From Chitinophagaceae bacterium (lineage in GTDB: Bacteria > Bacteroidota > Bacteroidia > Chitinophagales > Chitinophagaceae), in the NCBI GenBank assembly GCA_003167015.1, contig PMUF01000499.1, positions 1,757 through 9,657 of the forward strand: DNA of 7,901 bases, read 5' to 3'. Below the pieces are notes generated by a model. That model was given only the letters and a program-made list of their open reading frames with translations, had not been told where the DNA came from and searched no databases. Position numbers and translations under genes: made by a program. Of the stretch, positions 1-6,423 are shown piece after piece. Each line of letters starts with the position of its first letter. The first letter of the stretch is position 1.

Positions 1-3
1 CAT

Positions 4-786
4 TCATTTCTGGTCCACCGTCAGGAAAGCCAATTGGCATTCATACTGATAGGCGTATGTAACGGTATCCGGAGCAGACTGGCCGGTAATGTCCGTTGTG
101 ATGATGGTCATCCCCGATATCCTGCCATTCGGATAATTCGAATAGGTTACGGTGGAGAGATTAAAATACTGCTGTACCGTGGCCACCTGGTTAGCCGTTT
201 TGATCACCGGCCAGGGTGTGCCCAGCACCTGGGTGACATAGAAGTAATCGCCGGTGGCCGAGGGCGAAGAGTTATAAGTATAACCGTAGGTACCAGTCGA
301 TGTCAGTCCTGCCTGCGGATCCCAGTTCGCGAGGTTGCTACCGTCCCAGTTATAAGAGTAATAATCACCGGGGCCGGGGAACTGGCCGTCATACCAGAGG
401 CTGGCGCTGGTGACCTCCGTTCCCGAATAGTAGTAGTAAGTATCCAGGTAATCCGTGCTACCGCTGACGCGGGTCACATCCAGCGTCATCAGGCCGCTGC
501 TGTTGAGGGTGACTGAATCCGTGGTGGCGCCATTCCTGACGACGACGTTGGTATCGGTGGTATACGTGTAGGTCCTGGCGCTGCTGCCGGATGCGAGGCT
601 GGTTATGCGCCCGAGGCGGTCATAGCTGAGATGCAGGACGGCAGTGTCCGGAAGTCCGCTCTCGGTGACCGTGATAGTAGAGATATTGCAAAATTCCAGC
701 GGCAGCGGGATCAGCCTCTTTGTACAGGAGGGCATCACTGCTGTAGCTGCGGCCAGCAGAACGAAAAAACGATTTATCTTCTTCAT
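4..786 (-). CDS. Predicted lipoprotein with YD-repeat-like body, function unknown
   Basis: A 260-residue exported protein. The N terminus is a classic lipoprotein signal: MKKINR, a hydrophobic stretch at residues 7-18, then PSC with Cys21 as the lipidated residue. The residues after Cys21 (TKRL) are basic, so I see no acidic surface-export signal, and a periplasmic or inner-leaflet location is as likely as the cell surface. The mature part is rich in Tyr, Thr, Ser and Gly. It has short beta-strand-like units such as YDRLGRITSL (about 55-64), TYTYTTD and TLNSSGL, resembling the single YD-repeat or DUF4595-like lipoproteins common in Chitinophagaceae. Two more cysteines (about 33 and 250) could form a disulfide. 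The stop lies at 4-6, and another ATG lies at 3-1 on the same strand, so a following gene could begin there. The start at 786 fits the signal peptide and the promoter about 20 bases upstream. Exact function is not recognisable. Confidence 0.85.
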   Translation of the reverse strand: MKKINRFFVLLAAATAVMPSCTKRLIPLPLEFCNISTITVTESGLPDTAVLHLSYDRLGRITSLASGSSARTYTYTTDTNVVVRNGATTDSVTLNSSGLMTLDVTRVSGSTDYLDTYYYYSGTEVTSASLWYDGQFPGPGDYYSYNWDGSNLANWDPQAGLTSTGTYGYTYNSSPSATGDYFYVTQVLGTPWPVIKTANQVATVQQYFNLSTVTYSNYPNGRISGMTIITTDITGQSAPDTVTYAYQYECQLAFLTVDQK

Positions 787-811
787 TGGACAAGTGTTTT
801 GCTTTCGTGAA

Positions 812-842
812 CAAAATTAAATCGTATTCGTGCCCATAACAA
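812..842 (-). promoter_or_regulatory. Bacteroidota-type promoter for the lipoprotein gene
   Basis: Read on the minus strand, TTG at 842-840 is followed by 20 bases and then TAATTTTG at 819-812. The latter matches the Bacteroidota -7 consensus TAnnTTTG exactly. Transcription would begin near 806, giving a leader of about 20 bases before the ATG at 786. No Shine-Dalgarno is visible in that leader, which is normal for this phylum. The call rests on motif and spacing only. Confidence 0.55.
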
Positions 843-899
843 TACCATTTACCGGTAGTTTTCGGAACGCTGCTGTTAGCATCTTCCCCGCTTCCGGCA

Positions 900-1142
900 C
901 TACTGTAAGATTTGCTCAATGGCTTCCCCAATCGCACGTAATAACGCCACATCCGGGGTCTTTCCTGCCTGGTCTTCGGGAAGGATCGCCCGCCAGTCAC
1001 CCTGTTCGTCGCGCTCGAAAATGACCAGGACGTCATGGACATTGATCTCCAAAACAGCCACATAGCCACGCCGTTTCAGCAAGGCGCCGAATTGATACTC
1101 GACACCTTTAAAAGTTACGGGAAGGAAAAAGGAGTCCTCCAT
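900..1142 (-). CDS. Small conserved-looking protein of unknown function
   Basis: An 80-residue soluble protein with no signal peptide and no membrane segment. It begins MEDSFFLPVTFKG and has an alternating hydrophobic pattern in the middle (VAVLEINVHDVLVIFERDE). It ends in an amphipathic helix (LLRAIGEAIEQIL). The acidic ERDEQGDWRAIL segment followed by that helix recalls a family of short hypothetical proteins often seen in Chitinophagaceae (recalled from memory, not searched). I chose the ATG at 1142. An in-frame ATG at 1160 would add MIYFYS, which looks like translated leader rather than the start of the fold. Neither start has a Shine-Dalgarno. It is followed, 113 bases on, by the lipoprotein gene, which has its own promoter, so the two are probably not one operon. 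Function unknown. Confidence 0.75.
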   Translation of the reverse strand: MEDSFFLPVTFKGVEYQFGALLKRRGYVAVLEINVHDVLVIFERDEQGDWRAILPEDQAGKTPDVALLRAIGEAIEQILQ

Positions 1143-1227
1143 GCTATAAAAATAAATCATCTATGCCCGCCACAATTTATATGTACATGATTTATAGTGA
1201 TTATTTGACCATTTTGTAATATTAAGC

Positions 1228-1258
1228 GAACGGCTGGCGTTCCTACAAGGAGAACGCC
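1228..1258 (+). promoter_or_regulatory. Overlapping hairpins in the leader of the FIST operon
   Basis: Two mutually exclusive inverted repeats share the bases CGTTC at 1238-1242. GAACG at 1228-1232 can pair with 1238-1242. Alternatively GGCGTTC at 1236-1242 can pair with GAACGCC at 1252-1258, a 7-bp stem. The second hairpin encloses an AAGGAG motif (1247-1252) that is too far from the ATG at 1282 to act as its ribosome site. No U-run follows, so this is not an intrinsic terminator. It could be a leader switch or a protein-binding palindrome. The rest of the divergent gap (1143-1281) is AT-rich, and I could not place a convincing promoter for either gene in it. Confidence 0.3.
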
Positions 1259-1281
1259 CTTAAGCGGTCCAACATTCTATT

Positions 1282-2424
1282 ATGAAAATCAATCAGTTGC
1301 AATACATTGATAATCAATGGAATAATATTTTAACCACTAAAGGTTTCGAGCCCACAAAGGCCCAGTTAGTCCTGGCATTCGGAAGCGGACACCTGGTCAC
1401 CGACAAGAAATTGTTCGGCCATATACGCGGGCTATACCCTGCCGCCTCTATTGTCAGCGCTTCCACGGCAGGTGAAATCGCCGGCGAGACGGTATGTGAT
1501 AACAGCATAGTAGTGACAGCCCTTGAATTTACAGCAACTGCCATCCGGTGCTGCTCCACGAATATCAATGAACATGCAAGCAGCTATTCAACGGGCAGCC
1601 ATCTGATGCAGGCGTTATTATCCGACGACCTGAGCGCCGTCTTCATTATTTCCGACGGCACCTTCATCAACGGCAGCGAGCTGGTGACTGGCTTCGCGGA
1701 GAATAACCCCGGCAAAATACCCGTGACCGGGGGACTTGCCGGCGATGGGCCAAGATTCAGCCACACTTTTGCAGGTCTCGACCAATTACCCGGGGAGGGT
1801 AATGTGATCGCCGTCGGATTTTATGGGGATCATATCAGGGTAGGACATGGTTCCTTCAGCGGCTGGGACGAATTCGGCCCGGAAAGGACCATTACCCGCT
1901 CCGACAAAAACACCCTGTACGAGATCGACGGTAAAAAAGCCCTTGATCTTTATAAGGAATACCTGGGCCCTTATAAAGAGGAACTCCCAGGGTCCGCCCT
2001 GCTGTTCCCGCTCTCTTTAAAAGAGCCGGGATCCAGTGGCCTTCTAGTCAGGACCATTCTCAGCATCGATGAGAATGAAGGGTCGATGCGTTTTGCCGGC
2101 AACCTCCCCCAAGGCAGCAAGGTCAGGCTGATGAAAGGCAGTTTCGACCGGCTGATCGACGGTTCTTCTATCGCCGCCAAAAATTCCATCGCCAGCGCGG
2201 AAGAGACCAGCCCTGAATTGGCCATACTCGTTAGTTGCGTAGGCCGCAAGCTTGTCCTGCTGGACAGGACCGACGAAGAAGTACAGGCTGTGCAGCAAAT
2301 ATTTGGGAACCGTACTTGCCTGGCTGGCTTTTATTCTTATGGCGAGATATCTCCTTTCAATCCTGACACCCATTGCGAACTTCACAACCAAACGATGACT
2401 ATCACCACTTTCGCCGAATTCTGA
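1282..2424 (+). CDS. FIST-domain sensor protein (N + C domains), NosP-like candidate
   Basis: A 380-residue soluble protein, the usual size for a stand-alone FIST protein, with no signal peptide or membrane helix. FIST_N spans about residues 26-215. Its marks are LAFGSGHL at 31-38, the STAGEI segment at 61-66, SDGTFING at 124-131 and the TGGLAGDGPRF loop at 149-159. FIST_C spans about 216-375. Its marks are LVSCVGRKLVL at 316-326, a conserved-looking acidic DEEV at 331-334, and GFYSYGEISP at 349-358 followed by LHNQTMTI at 368-375. FIST proteins are intracellular ligand-binding sensors, proposed to bind small molecules such as amino acids; the NosP branch binds haem and senses nitric oxide. 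Histidines that could ligate haem include 37, 47, 161, 184 and 189, but I cannot tell which, if any, does so. It lies 28 bases before a hybrid kinase and is probably its input partner. The ATG at 1282 is chosen because the domain begins about 25 residues later; no Shine-Dalgarno is visible. Confidence 0.9.
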   Translation: MKINQLQYIDNQWNNILTTKGFEPTKAQLVLAFGSGHLVTDKKLFGHIRGLYPAASIVSASTAGEIAGETVCDNSIVVTALEFTATAIRCCSTNINEHASSYSTGSHLMQALLSDDLSAVFIISDGTFINGSELVTGFAENNPGKIPVTGGLAGDGPRFSHTFAGLDQLPGEGNVIAVGFYGDHIRVGHGSFSGWDEFGPERTITRSDKNTLYEIDGKKALDLYKEYLGPYKEELPGSALLFPLSLKEPGSSGLLVRTILSIDENEGSMRFAGNLPQGSKVRLMKGSFDRLIDGSSIAAKNSIASAEETSPELAILVSCVGRKLVLLDRTDEEVQAVQQIFGNRTCLAGFYSYGEISPFNPDTHCELHNQTMTITTFAEF

Positions 2425-2452
2425 GGCCTGTATATAAGTCGCATTCATCAGC

Positions 2453-3985
2453 ATGAACATAACAACGTATCATAAGTTATTGGAGAAGCAAGCCGCCAGG
2501 ATGCTCACAAAAGAATTGCTCGACCAGGAGCCGGTCCTGAAATTCCTGGAACTGATCAATAATTCCTATAACAATTTTGAAAGGGATAAGAAGATTTCAG
2601 AACACGCTTTTTCCGTAAGTGAAAAGGAATACCAGCAATTGGCGCTTCATCTGCGCGAGCAGAACCATATCCGCCTGCAGTCCATCGTGAAACTGAAAAA
2701 AGCCATCCTTGCGCTGGACCCCCTGGCCAGTGTCCATTCCGGAGACAATGACGATGATGACCTCATCAACGTGATCTCGTTTCTGGAAGAGCAGATTCGG
2801 AAATTCAAATTGCTGGAGGCAGAACTAATCGGTGCAAAGGAATCAGCCGAGCAGGCGGTAAAAGCCAAGACCGATTTTCTTTCCGTCATGAGCCATGAGA
2901 TCAGGACGCCGCTGAATGCGATTATCGGCATCAGCCATCTGCTTAACCGGGAAGAGCACCTTCCATTGCAGGAGGAGAACCTGAACATCCTCTCCGTTTC
3001 CGCAGATAACCTGTTTATGCTCATCAACGATATCCTGGATTTTGCGAAGATCGAAGAAGGCAAGATCCTGTTTTCGGAAAAAAACATCTCCCTGCGGCGT
3101 TTTGTTGCCGGCATTAAGATGGCCAATCGTACTAAGGCAGAAGAGAAAGGTAACAGCATCAAAGTGCTTGTCGATGATGACCTGCCGGAATATGTTAAGG
3201 GGGATGACCTGCGGCTCGGACAAATATTAAACAATCTCCTCTCCAATGCCAACAAGTTCACGTCCAACGGCAGCATTGTCATGGAAGTGTTGCTCACCAG
3301 GGTCCTCGGGGAGCAAGTGGAAGTCAGCTTTTCCGTGACGGATACCGGCATCGGTATCGAACCCTCCAAACAGAAAATCATCTTTGAACGGTTCACCCAG
3401 GCGAATTCGGAGATCACCCGCCAGTTCGGAGGCTCCGGCCTTGGGCTCGCCATTATCAAAAAGCTGCTCAACCTGCAGGACAGTGATATCCATGTGGAAA
3501 GCGAACCCGGTAAGGGTTCAAAGTTCTATTTCAGCCTGTTGTTCAGGAAGGGTGACGGGGTCGTGATGCAAGAACCGCAGCAATCCTCCTTCCACAATGG
3601 TGATCTCGGCGGCGTGAAAGTCCTGCTGGTCGAGGATGTGGAATTCAATGTGCTGGTGGCGGAAAAAATGCTGAAAATATGGAATGCGGTCGTAGAGGTA
3701 TCCAATAATGGAAAAGAGGCAGTCAAAAAAGCAAGAGCCGTATCCTATGACATTATCCTGATGGACCTCCAGATGCCGGAAATGGATGGCCTCGAAGCTA
3801 CCCGGCTCATCCGTAGCGCTACCCTGCCCCATCAACCGGTCATCATCGCGCTGACGGCCAACACCATGGAAGGCGATGAAGAAGAATGTCTGAGTGCCGG
3901 GATGGACGACTATCTCGGCAAACCGGTCAAGCTGGAAGAAGTGATCGGCAAGCTGCGGCATTGGGCTCTCAACCGGCGAAAATAG
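2453..3985 (+). CDS. Soluble hybrid histidine kinase with C-terminal receiver
   Basis: A 510-residue cytoplasmic kinase without membrane segments. Residues 1-110 are helical. They include FLELINNSYNNFERDKK and a following SVSEKEYQQL segment resembling the N-terminal region of NahK-type kinases. A coiled coil runs at about 113-143. The dimerisation/phosphoacceptor domain has H148 in SVMSHEIRTPLNAIIG. The ATPase domain has the N box LNNLLSNANKFT (259-270), G1 DTGIGI (297-302), F box FERF (311-314) and G2 GGSGLGL (326-332). After a linker, the receiver (about 388-505) has the acid pair E394/D395, phospho-acceptor D438 in ILMDLQMPEMDG, T468 and K490-P491. All catalytic residues are present. There is no PAS, HPt or DNA-binding output domain, so sensing presumably comes from the preceding FIST protein, and phosphate must pass to an HPt or regulator encoded elsewhere. 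It follows the FIST gene by 28 bases and precedes the exporter gene by 37, with no terminator between. Confidence 0.95.
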   Translation: MNITTYHKLLEKQAARMLTKELLDQEPVLKFLELINNSYNNFERDKKISEHAFSVSEKEYQQLALHLREQNHIRLQSIVKLKKAILALDPLASVHSGDNDDDDLINVISFLEEQIRKFKLLEAELIGAKESAEQAVKAKTDFLSVMSHEIRTPLNAIIGISHLLNREEHLPLQEENLNILSVSADNLFMLINDILDFAKIEEGKILFSEKNISLRRFVAGIKMANRTKAEEKGNSIKVLVDDDLPEYVKGDDLRLGQILNNLLSNANKFTSNGSIVMEVLLTRVLGEQVEVSFSVTDTGIGIEPSKQKIIFERFTQANSEITRQFGGSGLGLAIIKKLLNLQDSDIHVESEPGKGSKFYFSLLFRKGDGVVMQEPQQSSFHNGDLGGVKVLLVEDVEFNVLVAEKMLKIWNAVVEVSNNGKEAVKKARAVSYDIILMDLQMPEMDGLEATRLIRSATLPHQPVIIALTANTMEGDEEECLSAGMDDYLGKPVKLEEVIGKLRHWALNRRK

Positions 3986-4022
3986 CCGTTCATCTCATCC
4001 GCCTTATCGCTAAATTGAGTTC

Positions 4023-5435
4023 ATGTTAAAGCACCCGACTCTTGTATTGATCACCCTCATGCTGGGGACTTCAATGGCCGCCATTGACAGCAGTATCGTC
4101 AACGTATCCCTGCCGGTGATGCGCCACCAGTTCAATGTAAATGTGGACGAGATAGAATGGGTGATCACAGCCTATATGATCGCTTTTACCCTGTTTATAC
4201 CCCTGATCAGCTATATGAAGAACAGGATCGGCTACTTTTACCTGTATCTCTTCAGTGTTGCCGTCTTCACCGCAGGCTCGCTGCTATGCAGTCTCTCCCA
4301 CAGCCTGGTCATGCTCGTCATCGCCCGGGTCATACAGGCCAGCGGCGGGGGCGCCATCACCCCCACCTCTCTGGCCGTCCTCAGCGAGTCTTTCCCGCCG
4401 GAAAAAAGAGGCAGCGCTATTGGCTGGTGGGGCCTCGGCAATGTCATGGGACCGGCTCTCGGCCCTACGCTGGGCGGCATACTGACGCATTACTTTGGCT
4501 GGGAATCGGTCTTTTATGTCAATATTCCCATCGGCATCGCGACGATTCTGCTGACCTACCGCTACCTGTCCTTTCTCCGGGACAAACCCCGCAGCAAACC
4601 TGCATTCGACATCCGGGGCTTTACCTGTTTCGCCCTCTTTATCGTGGCCGTCCAATACACCGTTTCCACCATCAGTAAGAAGAACGAAATACCGCAGACC
4701 ACAGCCGGTTGTATCGCTGCTGTTTTGTTCCTGTACCTGTACATACGCAGTGCAAAACGTCCTCAGCCGCTGCTGGACCTGACAGTCTTCCGCTCGGGCG
4801 ATTTTGTTCATTCTGCCATCATTGTGGTGATCCGCAGTGTCGCCCTTTTTGGCGGGATGTTCTTTCTGCCTTTTCTCTTACAGGGATTATTAGGTTATAC
4901 GACCATCCAATCCGGATTGCTGATGCTGCCTAATGCGCTGATGATGCTCGTGGCAAGACCCTTTGCGGGCAAAAAGGCCGATCAGGGGCTGATCAGGAAT
5001 ATCTCCGTGCTGGGCATCCTGCTGGTTTCGCTGTCCATGTACCTTTTTGCACGCCTCGATGTAGGCACCACGATCCTGATGATTATCCTGCCCATGCTGG
5101 TGCGCGGCCTGGGGATCAGTTTCCTCGTGGCGCCTGTCTCTACAGCCCTGCTCAATTCCGTTAGCCAGCAGCAGACGACGACGGCCACTTCCATGAACAG
5201 CCTGTTGCAACAGCTGGGTGGCTCGATCGGCATCGCGGTCTTCGGCGTGCTCCATCAATTCATCTATGCTCACTATCTCGATAAAAAATACCAGGCGCCG
5301 CTGGCGGAGCATTTTGCCTTGCAGGATGGTTTTGTGGTGTCCGCAGTAGTGATCATGCTGGCACTGATACCTGCTGTCCGATTGCCTGAGCAGCATATCG
5401 CGCGGGTGAAAGAAAACTCTTCCGTCCGAACCTAA
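4023..5435 (+). CDS. DHA2 family (EmrB/QacA-type) MFS exporter, 14 TM
   Basis: A 470-residue proton-coupled inner-membrane exporter of the 14-helix DHA2 family. Visible family motifs are the TM1 signature IDSSIVNVSLP (21-31), motif B around R102 (ARVIQASGGGAITP) and the TM5 antiporter motif C (GLGNVMGPALGPTLGG, 137-152). GWESVFYVNIPIG (159-171) is typical of EmrB-like proteins. The second half has LLMLPNALMMLVARPFAG (299-316) and LLQQLGGSIGIAVFGV (394-409). Motif A between TM2 and TM3 reads LISYMKNRIGYFYL and lacks the usual leading Gly and the Asp, as in some EmrB members. EmrB relatives work with a membrane-fusion protein and a TolC-like channel, but neither is encoded here. The substrate cannot be predicted. 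The gene starts 37 bases after the hybrid kinase on the same strand, suggesting co-transcription and possibly export of a compound linked to what the FIST protein senses (inference). Confidence 0.93.
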   Translation: MLKHPTLVLITLMLGTSMAAIDSSIVNVSLPVMRHQFNVNVDEIEWVITAYMIAFTLFIPLISYMKNRIGYFYLYLFSVAVFTAGSLLCSLSHSLVMLVIARVIQASGGGAITPTSLAVLSESFPPEKRGSAIGWWGLGNVMGPALGPTLGGILTHYFGWESVFYVNIPIGIATILLTYRYLSFLRDKPRSKPAFDIRGFTCFALFIVAVQYTVSTISKKNEIPQTTAGCIAAVLFLYLYIRSAKRPQPLLDLTVFRSGDFVHSAIIVVIRSVALFGGMFFLPFLLQGLLGYTTIQSGLLMLPNALMMLVARPFAGKKADQGLIRNISVLGILLVSLSMYLFARLDVGTTILMIILPMLVRGLGISFLVAPVSTALLNSVSQQQTTTATSMNSLLQQLGGSIGIAVFGVLHQFIYAHYLDKKYQAPLAEHFALQDGFVVSAVVIMLALIPAVRLPEQHIARVKENSSVRT

Positions 5436-5487
5436 ATATTTTAACTGATTTTTGATCGCACCTGACCGGGAAATAAAAATCTTTTTG

Positions 5488-5495
5488 TAACTTTA
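5488..5495 (+). promoter_or_regulatory. Possible -7 element for the downstream small RNA
   Basis: TAACTTTA matches the Bacteroidota TAnnTTTG element at all but the last base. It is preceded by an A/T-rich tract and would place a start near 5502, just before the structured region. I see no good -33 TTG at the expected distance, so the RNA might instead be the processed 3' end of the exporter mRNA. Confidence 0.3.
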
Positions 5496-5528
5496 TAGCT
5501 ATCGTTCACCAAAAAAAAGGAGGTATTC

Positions 5529-5546
5529 ATGCAATCTACAGATTAA
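5529..5546 (+). CDS. Possible five-codon peptide with a perfect Shine-Dalgarno
   Basis: ATG at 5529 lies 5 bases after GGAGG and opens a frame encoding only MQSTD before TAA at 5544-5546. A second mini-frame at 5549-5566 (METFG) starts two bases after that stop, in another frame, and runs into the left arm of the long hairpin. Such a strong ribosome site stands out here, because no convincing SD was seen before the larger genes in this window. It may be a ribosome-loading or ribosome-mimicking element rather than a functional peptide. Confidence 0.25.
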   Translation: MQSTD

Positions 5547-5617
5547 TCATGGAAACCTTCGGTTAATTTCGCTTAACCGGGTTGCTCCAAAAAATAATCT
5601 GCTGACCAAAGTCAGGT

Positions 5618-5652
5618 AGAGGCCTTTCCGACAGGAAGGGCCTCTTTTTTTT
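5618..5652 (+). terminator. Rho-independent terminator
   Basis: GAGGCCTTTCC (5619-5629) pairs with GGAAGGGCCTC (5634-5644), with one G-T pair, across a GACA loop, and eight T follow (5645-5652). The A at 5618 adds one more pair. It is directional: on the minus strand no T-run follows the stem. It ends the candidate small RNA, and with it any read-through from the exporter operon. The nine bases GGCCTTTCC recur at 5655-5663 and could pair with the right arm as a competing stem. Confidence 0.85.
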
Positions 5653-5676
5653 ACGGCCTTTCCAGTCACCACGCAA

Positions 5677-6423
5677 CTACAATGAGAATATCCCTATTTT
5701 GTAGGATCCGATTTGTTGCAATGTTATCTGATGAGCTGATAAAACCTGATCAAAGCCATTGGGAAGCCCGGCCTCATTGATATATATAAAATGATCCACA
5801 CCCTGCTGTTTCAAAAAGGGCAGCAGCTTATTGAATTTTGCCGTATCCTCTGCCAGGAAAAAATCCTTTTCTCTAAAAATAGAAGCCAGTTCCATGGTCA
5901 CGAAATGCGCATTTACCACAATGACATTTCCCGGATCCTGCTGTACAAAACTCAAGGCCGGATGGACCCTGTTTGAATTTTCATTGCGGAGCGTTCTCGC
6001 TTCAATAAAGGTATTCACGATAAAACCGCTGCCAAGGGTCAGGATGGCCAAAATGGCGAAGGATCGTCTACGCCTTATGTCTATAACCATCAACTTCCAT
6101 TGCGCATAGATGTCAGCAAGGATCAGGATGATGATGGGTATAACCGGTAAAAAAAAGCGCGGTCCCCATTGCTTTCCGCCTACGCCGCCGTCATTGGGGA
6201 ACATATAAAGACTGAAAAGACAATAAGCCAGGCATACAAGGATCAAAGCAATTGTCGTTTTTTTGAGCGGGTATTTGTATACCAACCAGGCAAAAACAGC
6301 GGGGATCAACAATAGAACGACGGGAAAGTATTCGATCAACAATAGATTGATCCTGAAAATATTGCCCGCTTGTTTCAGTTTATTGAAATGGCCACTGTTT
6401 CCCAGGACCTGTAACCCGTGCAT
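5677..6423 (-). pseudogene. C-terminal fragment of a GT-C glycosyltransferase-like membrane protein
   Basis: The 248-residue open frame looks like the last part of a polytopic glycosyltransferase of the PMT/RgtA-D-like type. It has about four hydrophobic helices (about residues 25-48, 55-74, 90-107 and 120-140). The motif GGKQWGPRFFLPVIP at about 83-97 corresponds to the GG-x-x-x-GPR-x-x-x-P segment of such proteins. A soluble tail follows, from about 145 to the end (HPALSFVQQ, VIVVNAHFV, VDHFIYINEAG). Full members usually have 450-600 residues with the catalytic Asp in an N-terminal periplasmic loop, and that half is missing. The frame begins exactly where an unrelated MFS gene is interrupted, so the ATG at 6423 is probably accidental and the natural gene continued upstream. 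Such enzymes move sugars from polyprenyl phosphates to acceptors outside the inner membrane, but this fragment should be inactive. Family assignment is by motif memory only. Confidence 0.55.

Larger units (their letters stand above)
5502..5652 (+). ncRNA. Candidate structured small RNA ending in an intrinsic terminator
   Basis: About 150 bases that fold almost end to end. In order: an unpaired A-run with a perfect Shine-Dalgarno GGAGGT (5519-5524); a 4-bp hairpin AATC/GATT with a TACA loop (5533-5544); and a long rod from 5550 to 5589. In the rod, TGGA pairs with TCCA, AACC (5554-5557) with GGTT (5580-5583), and CGGTTAA (5560-5566) with TTAACCG (5573-5579), around a six-base loop. Next come a perfect 5-bp hairpin CTGAC/GTCAG (5602-5615) and the terminator (5618-5652). 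No protein gene lies downstream on this strand, so it is not a leader controlling a following gene here. It could be an independent sRNA or an sRNA cut from the 3' end of the exporter mRNA. I do not recognise it as a named RNA family. Conservation is untested. Confidence 0.5.

Noticed and set aside
34..516. 160-codon open frame on the plus strand inside the lipoprotein gene
   Set aside because: It is a shadow of the minus-strand lipoprotein, which has a signal peptide and promoter. The shadow has no recognisable domain.
861..900. Imperfect inverted repeat CGGAA/TTCCG downstream of the small gene
   Set aside because: The loop is long, the stem has a bulge, and no T-run follows on the minus strand, so it is not a convincing terminator.
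620..1069. 149-codon minus-strand frame bridging the lipoprotein and the small gene
   Set aside because: It overlaps both better-supported genes in another frame and crosses the lipoprotein promoter. Its composition is rich in Ser, Arg and Trp, without motifs.
2647..3471. 274-codon minus-strand frame within the histidine kinase
   Set aside because: The plus-strand kinase has every catalytic motif in this interval. The antisense frame is a Ser/Arg-rich shadow.
5653..5676. Possible minus-strand terminator for the glycosyltransferase fragment, from GGCCTTTCC and its complement
   Set aside because: A stem can be drawn on the minus strand, but no T-run follows it.
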